This document shows positions 16,423 to 23,600 of a stretch of DNA of 37,396 bases, in pieces. The position numbers and the translations under genes were made by a program. Under the pieces are notes generated by a model. It ran no database searches. It saw only the letters and a list, made by a program, of their open reading frames with translations, and had not been told where the DNA came from. Source of the stretch: Micavibrio sp. (GTDB taxonomy: Bacteria; Pseudomonadota; Alphaproteobacteria; Micavibrionales; Micavibrionaceae). The first letter of the stretch is position 1; each line of letters begins with the position of its first letter. The stretch is from the NCBI GenBank assembly GCA_028290825.1, contig JAQGJB010000085.1:1-37396 (forward strand), written 5' to 3'.

Positions 16423-16818
16423 CTATTCTTTTTCCATCGTGCATTGAAGCGGCTGTTCATTCGCGCGCGCGAAATCCAGAACCTGCGCGACCTTCGTCTC
16501 TGCAACCTCGTGCGTGAAAATCCCGCAGATGCCGACACCGCGGCGATGGACATGCAGCATGATGTCGGTCGCCTCCTGGCGGTTCTTGTTGAAGAAGCGC
16601 TCCAAAATATGGACGACGAACTCCATCGGCGTGTAATCGTCGTTCAGAATCAAAACTTTATACATGTTGGGCTTGCGCGTTTTCGGACGCGGCTTGAGCA
16701 GCAAACCGTTCTGGCGTTCCGGCAGACGGCCGTCATCGCCGTGATCATTGCCGTCCGGCTGATCATCGTGCATATGCCATTCGAACCCTGGCTTCATATC
16801 CTCGGGATTAAGACCCAT
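16423..16818 (-). CDS. clpS: ATP-dependent Clp protease adaptor ClpS
   Basis: ClpS binds N-degrons (N-terminal Leu, Phe, Tyr, Trp) and hands them to ClpA. The core is intact: [24 protein letters not shown] (spread over residues ~53-76), [23 protein letters not shown] and the final [14 protein letters not shown]. The NDD and H residues that grip the degron amino group are present. The product is 131 residues from the first ATG, against ~106 in E. coli; the extra N-terminal stretch is His/Asp/Gly-rich and probably flexible. Internal ATGs at 16797 and 16773 could give shorter forms. GGAGCGCG lies upstream of the first ATG. It leads clpA. Confidence 0.96.
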   Translation of the reverse strand: MGLNPEDMKPGFEWHMHDDQPDGNDHGDDGRLPERQNGLLLKPRPKTRKPNMYKVLILNDDYTPMEFVVHILERFFNKNRQEATDIMLHVHRRGVGICGIFTHEVAETKVAQVLDFARANEQPLQCTMEKE

Positions 16819-16942
16819 TTCTTACGCGCTCCACCCTGACAGCAATAACCTAATCCGCACCGCCCGGCAAATAAGGGGCTGGAAACCCGGATTTTGGCTA
16901 TGTTTCTATTTTAACGGTTTGCATGCCAAGGGGGAAGCCTTT

Positions 16943-17629
16943 TCAGGTCGCGGCCTTATAGAGATCCATGGATATCACCGGCTTGGTCACTGAATCCCGC
17001 AAAATACCTGAGCTGTATTGATATTGCGTCTCGGCGACATCCAGGCCCTGCCCGACCGTGCCCGTGGCGGGCGTCATATTCACCTTGGCGCTGATCACCT
17101 TTCCATCCGATGAAATATCCGTCATCGTCATGGATGCGGGTTTGCCGTCGGCATAATCGACCGCAATCCTGATCCGGCGCCCATCGCCGACAAGCGTATA
17201 AACCTGACGGTTGCCGTTATTATATCTGGCTTCCTGGGTGTCGGTTGTTGTGTCGCGGGTGGTTGCGCCGGAATCCGCCACAAGGTCCTGGAACCCTTGC
17301 AGCAATTTCTGCGCCTGATCAGACATCTTGGTCACATCCACCCCACTCGCCGTGAAGAAATTGCCGATGAAATTCTGCGCCGCCTTGGTCACACCGGTTG
17401 CGCTGCCGCCTGAATCCGAAGATGTTCCCTGAAGCCTGGCCAGAATTTGCTGCGCCTCCGGCGACAGGCTGACCGTATCGCCACTGCCGCTATCAGATGC
17501 CAGCCCGTTATTGAGAAGGGACAAGGCCGTGCTGTTTGTCGCCGTCCCCGACATTTTACCGCCCTCCATATAATCGAGAAGGCTGGGAGTATTGCCACCG
17601 AACAGGCCGGAGAGTGAGGATAAATCCAT
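16943..17629 (-). CDS. Hypothetical protein, 228 aa
   Basis: Not recognised. The gene has a clear AAGGA ribosome site seven bases before its ATG. The N-terminal half is Ser/Gly/Asn/Leu-rich (SLSGLFGGNTPSLLDYM, TALSLLNNGLA) and carries the block DTVSLSPEAQQILARLQG, of the kind seen in surface or flagellum-associated alphaproteobacterial proteins. The C-terminal half (from ~130) is a beta-rich domain with NNGNRQVYTLVGDGRRIRIAVDYADGKPASMTMTDIS (divided here). It has no signal peptide or transmembrane segment and no cysteine. Export by a signal-peptide-independent route would fit the low-complexity N terminus, but this is conjecture. Confidence 0.72.
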   Translation of the reverse strand: MDLSSLSGLFGGNTPSLLDYMEGGKMSGTATNSTALSLLNNGLASDSGSGDTVSLSPEAQQILARLQGTSSDSGGSATGVTKAAQNFIGNFFTASGVDVTKMSDQAQKLLQGFQDLVADSGATTRDTTTDTQEARYNNGNRQVYTLVGDGRRIRIAVDYADGKPASMTMTDISSDGKVISAKVNMTPATGTVGQGLDVAETQYQYSSGILRDSVTKPVISMDLYKAAT

Positions 17630-17754
17630 GTAAGCGTCCTTAAAAAAGCTGAGCCTTTAAAGACAATTGCAATTTTGGTGCCACAATAACGCGCTGATAC
17701 CTGCCACCCCTCACATCAACGCAGGGCAAAATCTGCCTGAAATTGATAACACTC

Positions 17755-17789
17755 AAAGAAAATCCGCCCGGAGAATAAACCCCGGGCGG
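17755..17789 (-). terminator. Rho-independent terminator of the phasin gene
   Basis: On the minus strand CCGCCCGG pairs with CCGGGCGG around a 10-base loop, followed by ATTTTCTTT. It lies about 30 bases past the phasin stop. Confidence 0.85.
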
Positions 17790-17820
17790 CTCTCACGTTT
17801 GGGAACGTTCTGTTCAGAAA

Positions 17821-18318
17821 TTAAGCGGCAGCGTGCTCGCTGGCTTTTTTCATGGATTTGGTAAACTGGGCATTGATCGGCTCCAGGCTGGAATTTGCCA
17901 GTTTAACAGTCAGCTCTGAAAGCTTGGTGACGCCGGTCATATATGTTTCGAAGCTGTCCTGGGCCAGTTTGTTCTGGGTTTCGGTCAGTTCGTTAAGGGT
18001 CTTGCACGCCATCAGGGCCTTCACTGCTTCAGCTGATTTCTCAGCCGAATTCTGCATCAGGCCGAAATAGGTTTTCATCAGTTCTTCAGAACCCTTGGTC
18101 AGCAGGGTGCCGGATTGAACGAACGCATCCATATGTTCTTTGCTGGATGCGGCGGCGTCGGAGGTCAGTTTTTCAAAATTTGGTTTGCTGGTCATATCTT
18201 TATCCTCTGTGGTTTCGCTTGTCTTATGAACGGGGCTTACTTCTTTTTTGGCTTTCGCCGCCAGTCTGGCGGCCTTGAGGCCAACTTCAGGAATTTCACT
18301 CTTGTTTTGCGCAGACAT
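17821..18318 (-). CDS. Phasin family protein
   Basis: Phasins coat polyhydroxyalkanoate granules. The C-terminal ~120 residues are a long amphipathic helical region with the family pattern (FEKLTSDAAASSKEHMDAFVQSGTLLTKGSEELMKTYFGL, split; then EKSAEAVKALMACKTLNELTETQNKLAQDSF). The ATG at 18316-18318 has GAGGGA six bases upstream. The first ~40 residues (MSAQNKSEIPEVGLKAARLAAKAKKEV...) are Lys/Ala-rich and not part of a usual phasin. A second good start exists at 18193-18195 (AGAGGATAAAGAT before ATG), giving a 124-residue classic phasin. No PHA synthase or PhaR is in the window. The promoter is strongly built and carries two operator copies. Confidence 0.88.
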   Translation of the reverse strand: MSAQNKSEIPEVGLKAARLAAKAKKEVSPVHKTSETTEDKDMTSKPNFEKLTSDAAASSKEHMDAFVQSGTLLTKGSEELMKTYFGLMQNSAEKSAEAVKALMACKTLNELTETQNKLAQDSFETYMTGVTKLSELTVKLANSSLEPINAQFTKSMKKASEHAAA

Positions 18319-18352
18319 TGTCATTCCCTCTAACTTATGATTTTTTGTAGTT

Positions 18353-18424
18353 ATTGCAATGCACAATTTAAATCTATCATGGGTAATAGCAAGAGGTCAA
18401 TATTAAAATATTGCGCTGCACAAT
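18353..18424 (-). promoter_or_regulatory. Phasin promoter flanked by two ATTGCNNTGCACAAT operators
   Basis: On the minus strand TTGACC (18395-18400) and TAGATT (18371-18376, with extended TG) form a promoter with an 18-base spacer. The 15-base motif ATTGCNNTGCACAAT occurs twice on the plus strand: 18410-18424, ten bases upstream of the -35, and 18353-18367, covering the expected transcription start. Only the two N positions differ. The TGC-rich motif resembles sites of PhaR-type phasin repressors; the repressor is not in the window. Confidence 0.72.
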
Positions 18425-18530
18425 AAAAGGTCCGCGGAAAAAAGGATCACATAGCGGAACTATTTGACACGGCTGCATTTTTCGTGTTTTTTAACCATAA
18501 TAAAAAATAATTAAACAGGGTTAATAGCGT

Positions 18531-19763
18531 ATGGTTCATAATGTCTCCGTTTCGGGTTTTCTCAGGCCTGTGGCTGCCGGTCTGTGCACCATTTTTGCCT
18601 TTTCCGCCATGCCCGCTGAAGCCGCAAAAAAACACCAGCCGGTCAAACATAATGCCGTTGCCAAAAAGAAACAGAGGCAGGAACAGCCAACCCCGCAGCA
18701 GCGCGACGGTAAAATCCAGCTGCGTTCTTCCGTGGCCATTGATGGCGAAACCGGGAAAATCATCGGTGAAGTCCGGAATGCCAACGGCGAAATTATCGAT
18801 GCTGGTGAATGCAATCCCAAGCCTGCAGGATGCTTTCAGCGTCGCTCCCCGGCATCGCTCACCAAACTGATGACCGCTATGGTGGAATTTGATGCAATTA
18901 AAGCCGGCGAAGTAAAAATCACCGACCGGCACCCTTTGGTCGATGGCGAAATGATCGGCCGTCAGGGTGCGGTGACACTTAAAAAGAAGGGCATCCGTCC
19001 AGGCACGAATCTCAGCCTCGATGATTACACGAATGCCATTGCCGTGACGTCGGCAGCGGATGCGACAATGACGGTTTCCAAAGCCCTGTGCGGCACAACG
19101 GATTGTATCGTCGACCTGATGAATGCGAAACTGAAGGTTATTTTCAGGGACAACGTCCATGGCCTGCATACAAACTTCGCCAATCCGCACGGTATGCCGG
19201 ACGACGAACAATATACAACAGCCTATGATCAGGCGGTTATTGTCCGGTACATGGCCAAAAATTACCACGACCTTGCAACAAAATACTTTGGAAAAACCGA
19301 ATACCATATCGGTGTCCGTCTTTTCACAGGCCATAACGGTGTTTTAGCACACTACACCTGCAAAAACTCCCTGGGCCTGCCTTATAATTGTATGGAATTC
19401 GGCAAAACCGGCTATTTCAAAACCCCGGAACCCGGCGGGTTGCCGGCAATGTACTGCGTTGCCGGTTCCGCGGCATGGAATGGCTACCGCGTCATTGCGG
19501 CGACCCTTGGTTATGGCTCTCCCGGAAACTCCGGCCCGCGTGACGCCGAAGAAACCCGCCTGTTCAAAAAAGGTTTTGAGGAGCTGACGAAAAACCGGGC
19601 GCCCCAGACGGTCCCGATGCCGTTGCATTTCCCGACCCTGATCCCGCCAAACGTGGCGCCTGAACCCGATCAGACCCAGCCAACCAGTCAGATCAACACC
19701 CCCCTGTCCTATCCAGGCCTGTCAGGTCAACCCTCAATCCTGGCCGCTGCCGCCCCCCGCTAG
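18531..19763 (+). CDS. S11-type D-alanyl-D-alanine carboxypeptidase paralogue with altered SxN motif
   Basis: A signal peptide (residues 1-31, ending AEA) and a basic linker precede a penicillin-binding S11 fold. The active-site SLTK (109-112) and KTG (292-294) are present, but the SxN motif reads SAA (174-176), so the usual asparagine is lost. Seven cysteines in the domain (Cx6C at ~94-101, Cx4C at ~187-192, Cx9C at ~277-287, and one more) suggest disulfides in the periplasm; the canonical paralogue just downstream lacks them there. The C terminus is Pro/Thr/Gln-rich. It may be a weak or substrate-shifted carboxypeptidase, a beta-lactam binder, or a non-enzymatic peptidoglycan protein. It forms a tandem pair with the gene at 19902. 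Confidence 0.85.
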   Translation: MVHNVSVSGFLRPVAAGLCTIFAFSAMPAEAAKKHQPVKHNAVAKKKQRQEQPTPQQRDGKIQLRSSVAIDGETGKIIGEVRNANGEIIDAGECNPKPAGCFQRRSPASLTKLMTAMVEFDAIKAGEVKITDRHPLVDGEMIGRQGAVTLKKKGIRPGTNLSLDDYTNAIAVTSAADATMTVSKALCGTTDCIVDLMNAKLKVIFRDNVHGLHTNFANPHGMPDDEQYTTAYDQAVIVRYMAKNYHDLATKYFGKTEYHIGVRLFTGHNGVLAHYTCKNSLGLPYNCMEFGKTGYFKTPEPGGLPAMYCVAGSAAWNGYRVIAATLGYGSPGNSGPRDAEETRLFKKGFEELTKNRAPQTVPMPLHFPTLIPPNVAPEPDQTQPTSQINTPLSYPGLSGQPSILAAAAPR

Positions 19764-19870
19764 GGGAGAAAATCGGTCCTTTTGGTAGACAAGGGTTTCA
19801 TATCTTAATATTATAGAGAGATAGGGGCGTTTCTCCGGCTCGCCCGACTTCATCGATTCCTGTTCTTTTG

Positions 19871-19880
19871 TTTTTTTTTT
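19871..19880 (+). repeat. Homopolymer of ten T residues upstream of the SPOR carboxypeptidase gene
   Basis: An uninterrupted T10 tract lies 21 bases before the ATG at 19902, preceded by another T-rich stretch. Slippage here could alter the 5' UTR or promoter spacing. No matching -35/-10 pair was clear. Confidence 0.6.
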
Positions 19881-19901
19881 GATAACAACATCGAGTAGAC
19901 A

Positions 19902-21485
19902 ATGTTGACCCTCAGGCATTCCCTCATCTCCGGTTTCAAAAAGTTTGCCGCCGCCTTCGTGCTGGTATCTTTTGTTTTCGTCGCGGCCACATCTTTTGAT
20001 GTCGCCGCTGCGGAAAACGGCAAGACCAAGCCCAAAACCACGCAACACGCCAAGGCCAAGAAAACCACCGCCAAGAGCAGCGCCACAAAAAAGAAACAGA
20101 CCGCCCAGCGTTCCGGCGGCTACAACCCGCGTCACGGGTCGATCGTGATTGATGCCGCCACCGGCACCATCTTGTCCCAGAACGGTGCCGATACCCAGGT
20201 CTATCCGGCCTCGCTGACCAAACTGATGACCCTGCTGATCACTTTCGAGGCTCTCGAAAAGGGCACCGCCAGTCTGAACCAGAGCATCACCTTCAGCAAC
20301 CATGCCGCCGCCCAGGTCCCCAGTAAACTGGACATTCCGGCAGGATCATCAATCGTACTGAAAAACGCCATTTACGCCATCGTCACCAAATCGGCTAACG
20401 ATGTCGCCGTTGCCGTCGCGGAAAATATCGGTGGCACCGAAGGCCGGTTCGTCTATTTGATGAACCAGAAAGCCAAGGAAATCGGCATGAACAACACAAG
20501 GTTCGTCAATCCGTCCGGCCTGCACAACCCGTCCCAGGTGACGACGCCGCGCGACTTCGCCACACTCTCCCGCTATATCGTCAAAAATTATCCGCGCGAA
20601 TACCGTTACTTCGCCACGCGCAGCTTCACCTATAACGGCATTGCCAACCGCAACCATAACCGCCTGATGGAAACCTATTCCGGCATGGACGGTATGAAGA
20701 CGGGCTATACCATTCCATCAGGGTTCAACCTTGCCGCCTCCGCCGTTCGCAACAATCGCCGCCTGATCGCCGTGGTCATGGGCGGCAAAACCGCGCAGGC
20801 CCGCAACACGGAAGTGGCCGGTCTTCTGGATGAGGGGTTTGAAAAAATCAGAACCATGGGCGCCCAGCAACTGGTGGCCTCCAACACGCAAGCGCCGCAG
20901 CAGGAAAATCGCCTCGCCGCAACCACGGGTACTGCGGGTCTGCAGCAAAGCACCGTTCCAGGCACCGCCCTGCCTCAGCCGGGACAACCGGTTCCGGCCA
21001 AAATCGCAGCCATAGACCCGAACCCGACCCCGATGCCGGTCAACAACGCTATGAGCGAAATGGCAGGCCAGGGCGATATCGACCCGGCCGTTACCCGGCG
21101 TTTTGAAACCGGGATGATGGCCATCAACGCCATCAAGACCCTGAAACCCGGTCAGGTTTCCGCCGTTCCAGCCAATATGGGATCGCAGCATGCGACCTAT
21201 GACCCGTCCGGCGCGCCAACGCCGCAACTCTCGGGCGACAGCAATCAATGGGCGATCCAGCTTGGCTCCTTTAACAGCCGCGTCCAGGGCGACCAGGCTC
21301 TGGCCGCCGCCGTGACGAAACTGCCCGCCGGTCTTCGCACCAATGCCAAACCGATCATCGTTCCGCTGAAGGCGGGCGAGGGTTGGGTCTACCGCGCAAG
21401 GCTGCAGGGCTTCTCCCAGGCTGAAGCCTCCGCAGCCTGCAAAAATTTCAACAACTGCCTTGCGATTTCCCCCCGTGCTTTTTAA
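19902..21485 (+). CDS. D-alanyl-D-alanine carboxypeptidase (S11) with C-terminal SPOR domain
   Basis: Low-molecular-weight penicillin-binding protein that removes the terminal D-Ala from peptidoglycan pentapeptides. An N-terminal hydrophobic segment (residues ~15-36) is followed by a Lys/Thr/Ala-rich linker and a complete S11 domain with SLTK (104-107), SAN (164-166) and KTG (266-268). After a long Pro/Gln-rich linker the last ~80 residues (NQWAIQLGSFNSRVQGDQAL...) form a SPOR domain, which binds denuded glycan at the division septum. This suggests septal or constriction-site action. It is the canonical partner of the altered paralogue 140 bases upstream; the downstream SDR start overlaps its stop. 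Confidence 0.94.
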   Translation: MLTLRHSLISGFKKFAAAFVLVSFVFVAATSFDVAAAENGKTKPKTTQHAKAKKTTAKSSATKKKQTAQRSGGYNPRHGSIVIDAATGTILSQNGADTQVYPASLTKLMTLLITFEALEKGTASLNQSITFSNHAAAQVPSKLDIPAGSSIVLKNAIYAIVTKSANDVAVAVAENIGGTEGRFVYLMNQKAKEIGMNNTRFVNPSGLHNPSQVTTPRDFATLSRYIVKNYPREYRYFATRSFTYNGIANRNHNRLMETYSGMDGMKTGYTIPSGFNLAASAVRNNRRLIAVVMGGKTAQARNTEVAGLLDEGFEKIRTMGAQQLVASNTQAPQQENRLAATTGTAGLQQSTVPGTALPQPGQPVPAKIAAIDPNPTPMPVNNAMSEMAGQGDIDPAVTRRFETGMMAINAIKTLKPGQVSAVPANMGSQHATYDPSGAPTPQLSGDSNQWAIQLGSFNSRVQGDQALAAAVTKLPAGLRTNAKPIIVPLKAGEGWVYRARLQGFSQAEASAACKNFNNCLAISPRAF

Positions 21486-22287
21486 AGGCAGGACAGTCTT
21501 TATCACCGGTGCCAGCCGCGGCATCGGGCGCAGCATTGCCCTTCGCCTAGCCGCCGAAGGCGCCAATGTCGCACTGATCTCCAAGACCCAGCAGGAACGC
21601 CCCGACCTTCCCGGAACAATCCATAGCGTTGCCGGGGAAATCGCCGCCGCGGGGGGCAGCGCCCTGCCGATTGCCGCCGATGTCCGCGACGAAGAAGGCA
21701 TTGCCCTCGCCGCCCAAAAAACTGCCGAAACATTTGGCGGCATTGATATTGTCATCAACAACGCCAGCGCCATCCATTTCGCCGGAACCGAAGACACGCC
21801 GTCAAAACGCTACGACCTGATGATGGATGTGAATTCCCGCGGTACCTTTACCTGTGTACAGTCCTGTCTGCCCTGGCTGCTGAAAAGTGATGACGCCCAG
21901 ATCCTGACCATGAGCCCGCCGCTCAACCTGAACAGCAAATGGATCGGCGTTTCGCCCGCTTATGCCCTGTCCAAATATGGCATGAGCCTTCTCACGATCG
22001 GCTTTGCGCGCGAGTTCGCCGGGAAAATACGTGCCAATACATTGTGGCCCAAAACCTTTATTGCGACCGATGCCATCCGGGTTAATTTTGGCTCTATGCT
22101 GCAGCAATCACGCCAGCCCTCGATTGTCTCCGACGCCACGTTCGCCATACTGTCCGGCCAGATCGGCAGGCTGACCGGACAGCATCTGATCGACGAGGAT
22201 GTGCTGCGCCAGACAGGCATCAGCGATTTCCTCCCCTACGCCACCGATCCTGCGCTTGAGCCGCAGGAAGACATCTTTCTGGATTAG
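21475..22287 (+). CDS. SDR-family oxidoreductase (HSDL2-like)
   Basis: Short-chain dehydrogenase with the glycine motif TGASRGIG, the NNAS block (IVINNASAIHFAGTEDTP), LTMSPPLNL and the catalytic YxxxK in AYALSKYGMS. The LPGTIHSVAGEI and TEDTPSKRYDLMMDVNSRGTF segments are those of the citronellol/HSDL2-like SDR group. The substrate is unknown; fatty or isoprenoid alcohols or acyl-CoA chains are possible. I chose the GTG at 21475 because it gives MLFKGRTVFITG, the normal family N terminus; a TTG at 21460 is the alternative. Either start overlaps the carboxypeptidase stop, so translation is probably coupled. The link to cell wall genes may only be transcriptional. Confidence 0.9.
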   Translation: MLFKGRTVFITGASRGIGRSIALRLAAEGANVALISKTQQERPDLPGTIHSVAGEIAAAGGSALPIAADVRDEEGIALAAQKTAETFGGIDIVINNASAIHFAGTEDTPSKRYDLMMDVNSRGTFTCVQSCLPWLLKSDDAQILTMSPPLNLNSKWIGVSPAYALSKYGMSLLTIGFAREFAGKIRANTLWPKTFIATDAIRVNFGSMLQQSRQPSIVSDATFAILSGQIGRLTGQHLIDEDVLRQTGISDFLPYATDPALEPQEDIFLD

Positions 22288-22295
22288 GTGACCCC

Positions 22296-23003
22296 ATGAA
22301 CCGCAGGCAGAAGAACAACCAGGCCGGAAATATCATCTTCTTTATTCTGCTGGCGATTTTCCTGATCGGTCTGGTGACGGCGGCGTTGCGCAGCGGCGGT
22401 ATCGAAAGCGCATCCATCGACAGGGAGGACATGACCATCAAGGTTTCGCAGGTCCGTCAGAATGCCGCCGAAATTGAACACGCCGTCAACCTTGTGATGC
22501 AGAACGGCATCAGCGAGAACGATATCAGCTTCGCCAACGCCGATGCGCCGAGCGCCTATGGCACGCTCAACAGCAATCCGAAGGCCGAAGTGTTCAACAC
22601 GGGCGGCGGCGGCGCGCGTTACAGACCCGCCCCCTCAGGCGTCAATGACGGAAGCGGGTGGGAATTTTATGGCGCAACCGCCCTGCCCGATGTGGGCAGC
22701 GAAAAACCGGACCTTGTCGCCGTTCTGCCCAATGTGACGAAAGATTTCTGCGCCCAGGTCAACCGGATTAACGGGCAGTTCCGTGATGCCCCCCCGGCTG
22801 CAACCGCGGAACCGATTGATGACGGCACCTGCGTTAACGGCGGTTCAACCCTGCGCTTTGGCTCCGCCGTGCATTTCCCGTCGAGCAGCATCAACACCAT
22901 GGACGAGTCCAGCTTTACCGCCAAACCGGCAGGCGAAGCCTGCGTCCAGTGCAGTTCGGGCGCAACGACGTATAATTATTATCACGTATTGATGTCGCGC
23001 TAG
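22296..23003 (+). CDS. Pilin-like secreted hypothetical protein (paralogue 2)
   Basis: A 235-residue paralogue of the protein at 10708-11430. A basic leader (MNRRQKNNQAG) precedes the helix NIIFFILLAIFLIGLVTAAL, so a prepilin-type cut after Gly is possible, again without Glu at +5. Shared features include the SAS-I-D after the helix, VFNTGGGGARY, GWEFYGATALPDVG, DLVAVLPNVTKDFCAQVN and a closing YxVLMxR-like strand. The cysteines (FCAQVN, GTCVNGG, ACVQCSS) suggest an extracytoplasmic location. The start lies eight bases after the SDR stop, with AGGTGACCCC as ribosome site. It may be co-transcribed with the carboxypeptidase and SDR genes. Function unknown. Confidence 0.82.
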   Translation: MNRRQKNNQAGNIIFFILLAIFLIGLVTAALRSGGIESASIDREDMTIKVSQVRQNAAEIEHAVNLVMQNGISENDISFANADAPSAYGTLNSNPKAEVFNTGGGGARYRPAPSGVNDGSGWEFYGATALPDVGSEKPDLVAVLPNVTKDFCAQVNRINGQFRDAPPAATAEPIDDGTCVNGGSTLRFGSAVHFPSSSINTMDESSFTAKPAGEACVQCSSGATTYNYYHVLMSR

Positions 23004-23008
23004 GGCGC

Positions 23009-23494
23009 TTAGGTCTGCGGTGCCAGGTCTGGACCGGATTTGGGAGCCATCGCCGCAACGCGGCGCATCCCCATATTGATCGCATCGAAACTGCTGGCGA
23101 TCACCTTGGCGAAGCGGGTGTGGATTTCAGACTCAACATAAGGCGAGACAGCATGGGCAAGCCTGATACAGACCCCTTCCGAGGCCGTAATGCCGCTATC
23201 CGGCGTCCTAAAAACAAGATTATAGCCGTTGGAAAGCTGCTCCCCGTTCTTTGCGCGCGCGAAATGGAGGTGACAGTCCCCGGCATCGAGGTTCATCGGA
23301 ACCGGCTGGTTGTTGAATTGGGACGCAATGATTTCGGCCAGCTTGTTCAGGTCTTTAACCGGAAAATCAGGATTTGCGGCATACAGGGTCATTGCGGGCA
23401 TGACATTGCCGTTATCGTCGCGGGCCATGATCGATACGCTCTTTTTCATCGGGCCGGTCGGAAGGCCGTAATTGGTTGTGAATTTTAGAGTCAT
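23009..23494 (-). CDS. Hypothetical protein, ~161 aa
   Basis: Not recognised. The protein is soluble, without a signal peptide or membrane segment. It has a mixed alpha/beta look, with a strand-like start (LKFTTNYGLPTGPMKKSVSIMARDD) and a C-terminal helical part (SEIHTRFAKVIASSFDAINMGMRRV). A single GDCHLHFARAKNG segment carries Cys and two His. The ATG at 23492-23494 is preceded directly by an in-frame GTG; AGGA lies upstream. It converges on the pilin-like gene with five bases between stops and diverges from ahcY, so its promoter lies in the 106-base gap at 23495-23600. Confidence 0.7.
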   Translation of the reverse strand: MTLKFTTNYGLPTGPMKKSVSIMARDDNGNVMPAMTLYAANPDFPVKDLNKLAEIIASQFNNQPVPMNLDAGDCHLHFARAKNGEQLSNGYNLVFRTPDSGITASEGVCIRLAHAVSPYVESEIHTRFAKVIASSFDAINMGMRRVAAMAPKSGPDLAPQT

Positions 23495-23600
23495 CACTTG
23501 GATTCCTGTCGTTTCGGCTTGCTTTTACACACCTGTTACCCTTATGTAATAACGCGAAAACATTAAGATTTAACTAACCTACCTCATTTAGGAGAGCGCC

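Noticed and set aside
18464-18512. TTGACA -35 and TTAACCAT (CtrA-half-site-like) upstream of the altered carboxypeptidase gene
   Set aside because: No -10 hexamer lies at a proper distance from TTGACA, and the nearby TTAA pair has a 6-base rather than 7-base spacer.
20718-21797. Long minus-strand open frame (359 codons) across the SPOR carboxypeptidase and SDR genes
   Set aside because: Both plus-strand genes have intact motifs; this frame is Arg/Gly/Ala-rich without recognisable domains.
23495-23600. SAH riboswitch or CtrA site upstream of ahcY
   Set aside because: The gap is short and lacks the paired elements of an SAH riboswitch; TTAA-N7-CTAA is one base short of a CtrA site in an A+T-rich stretch.
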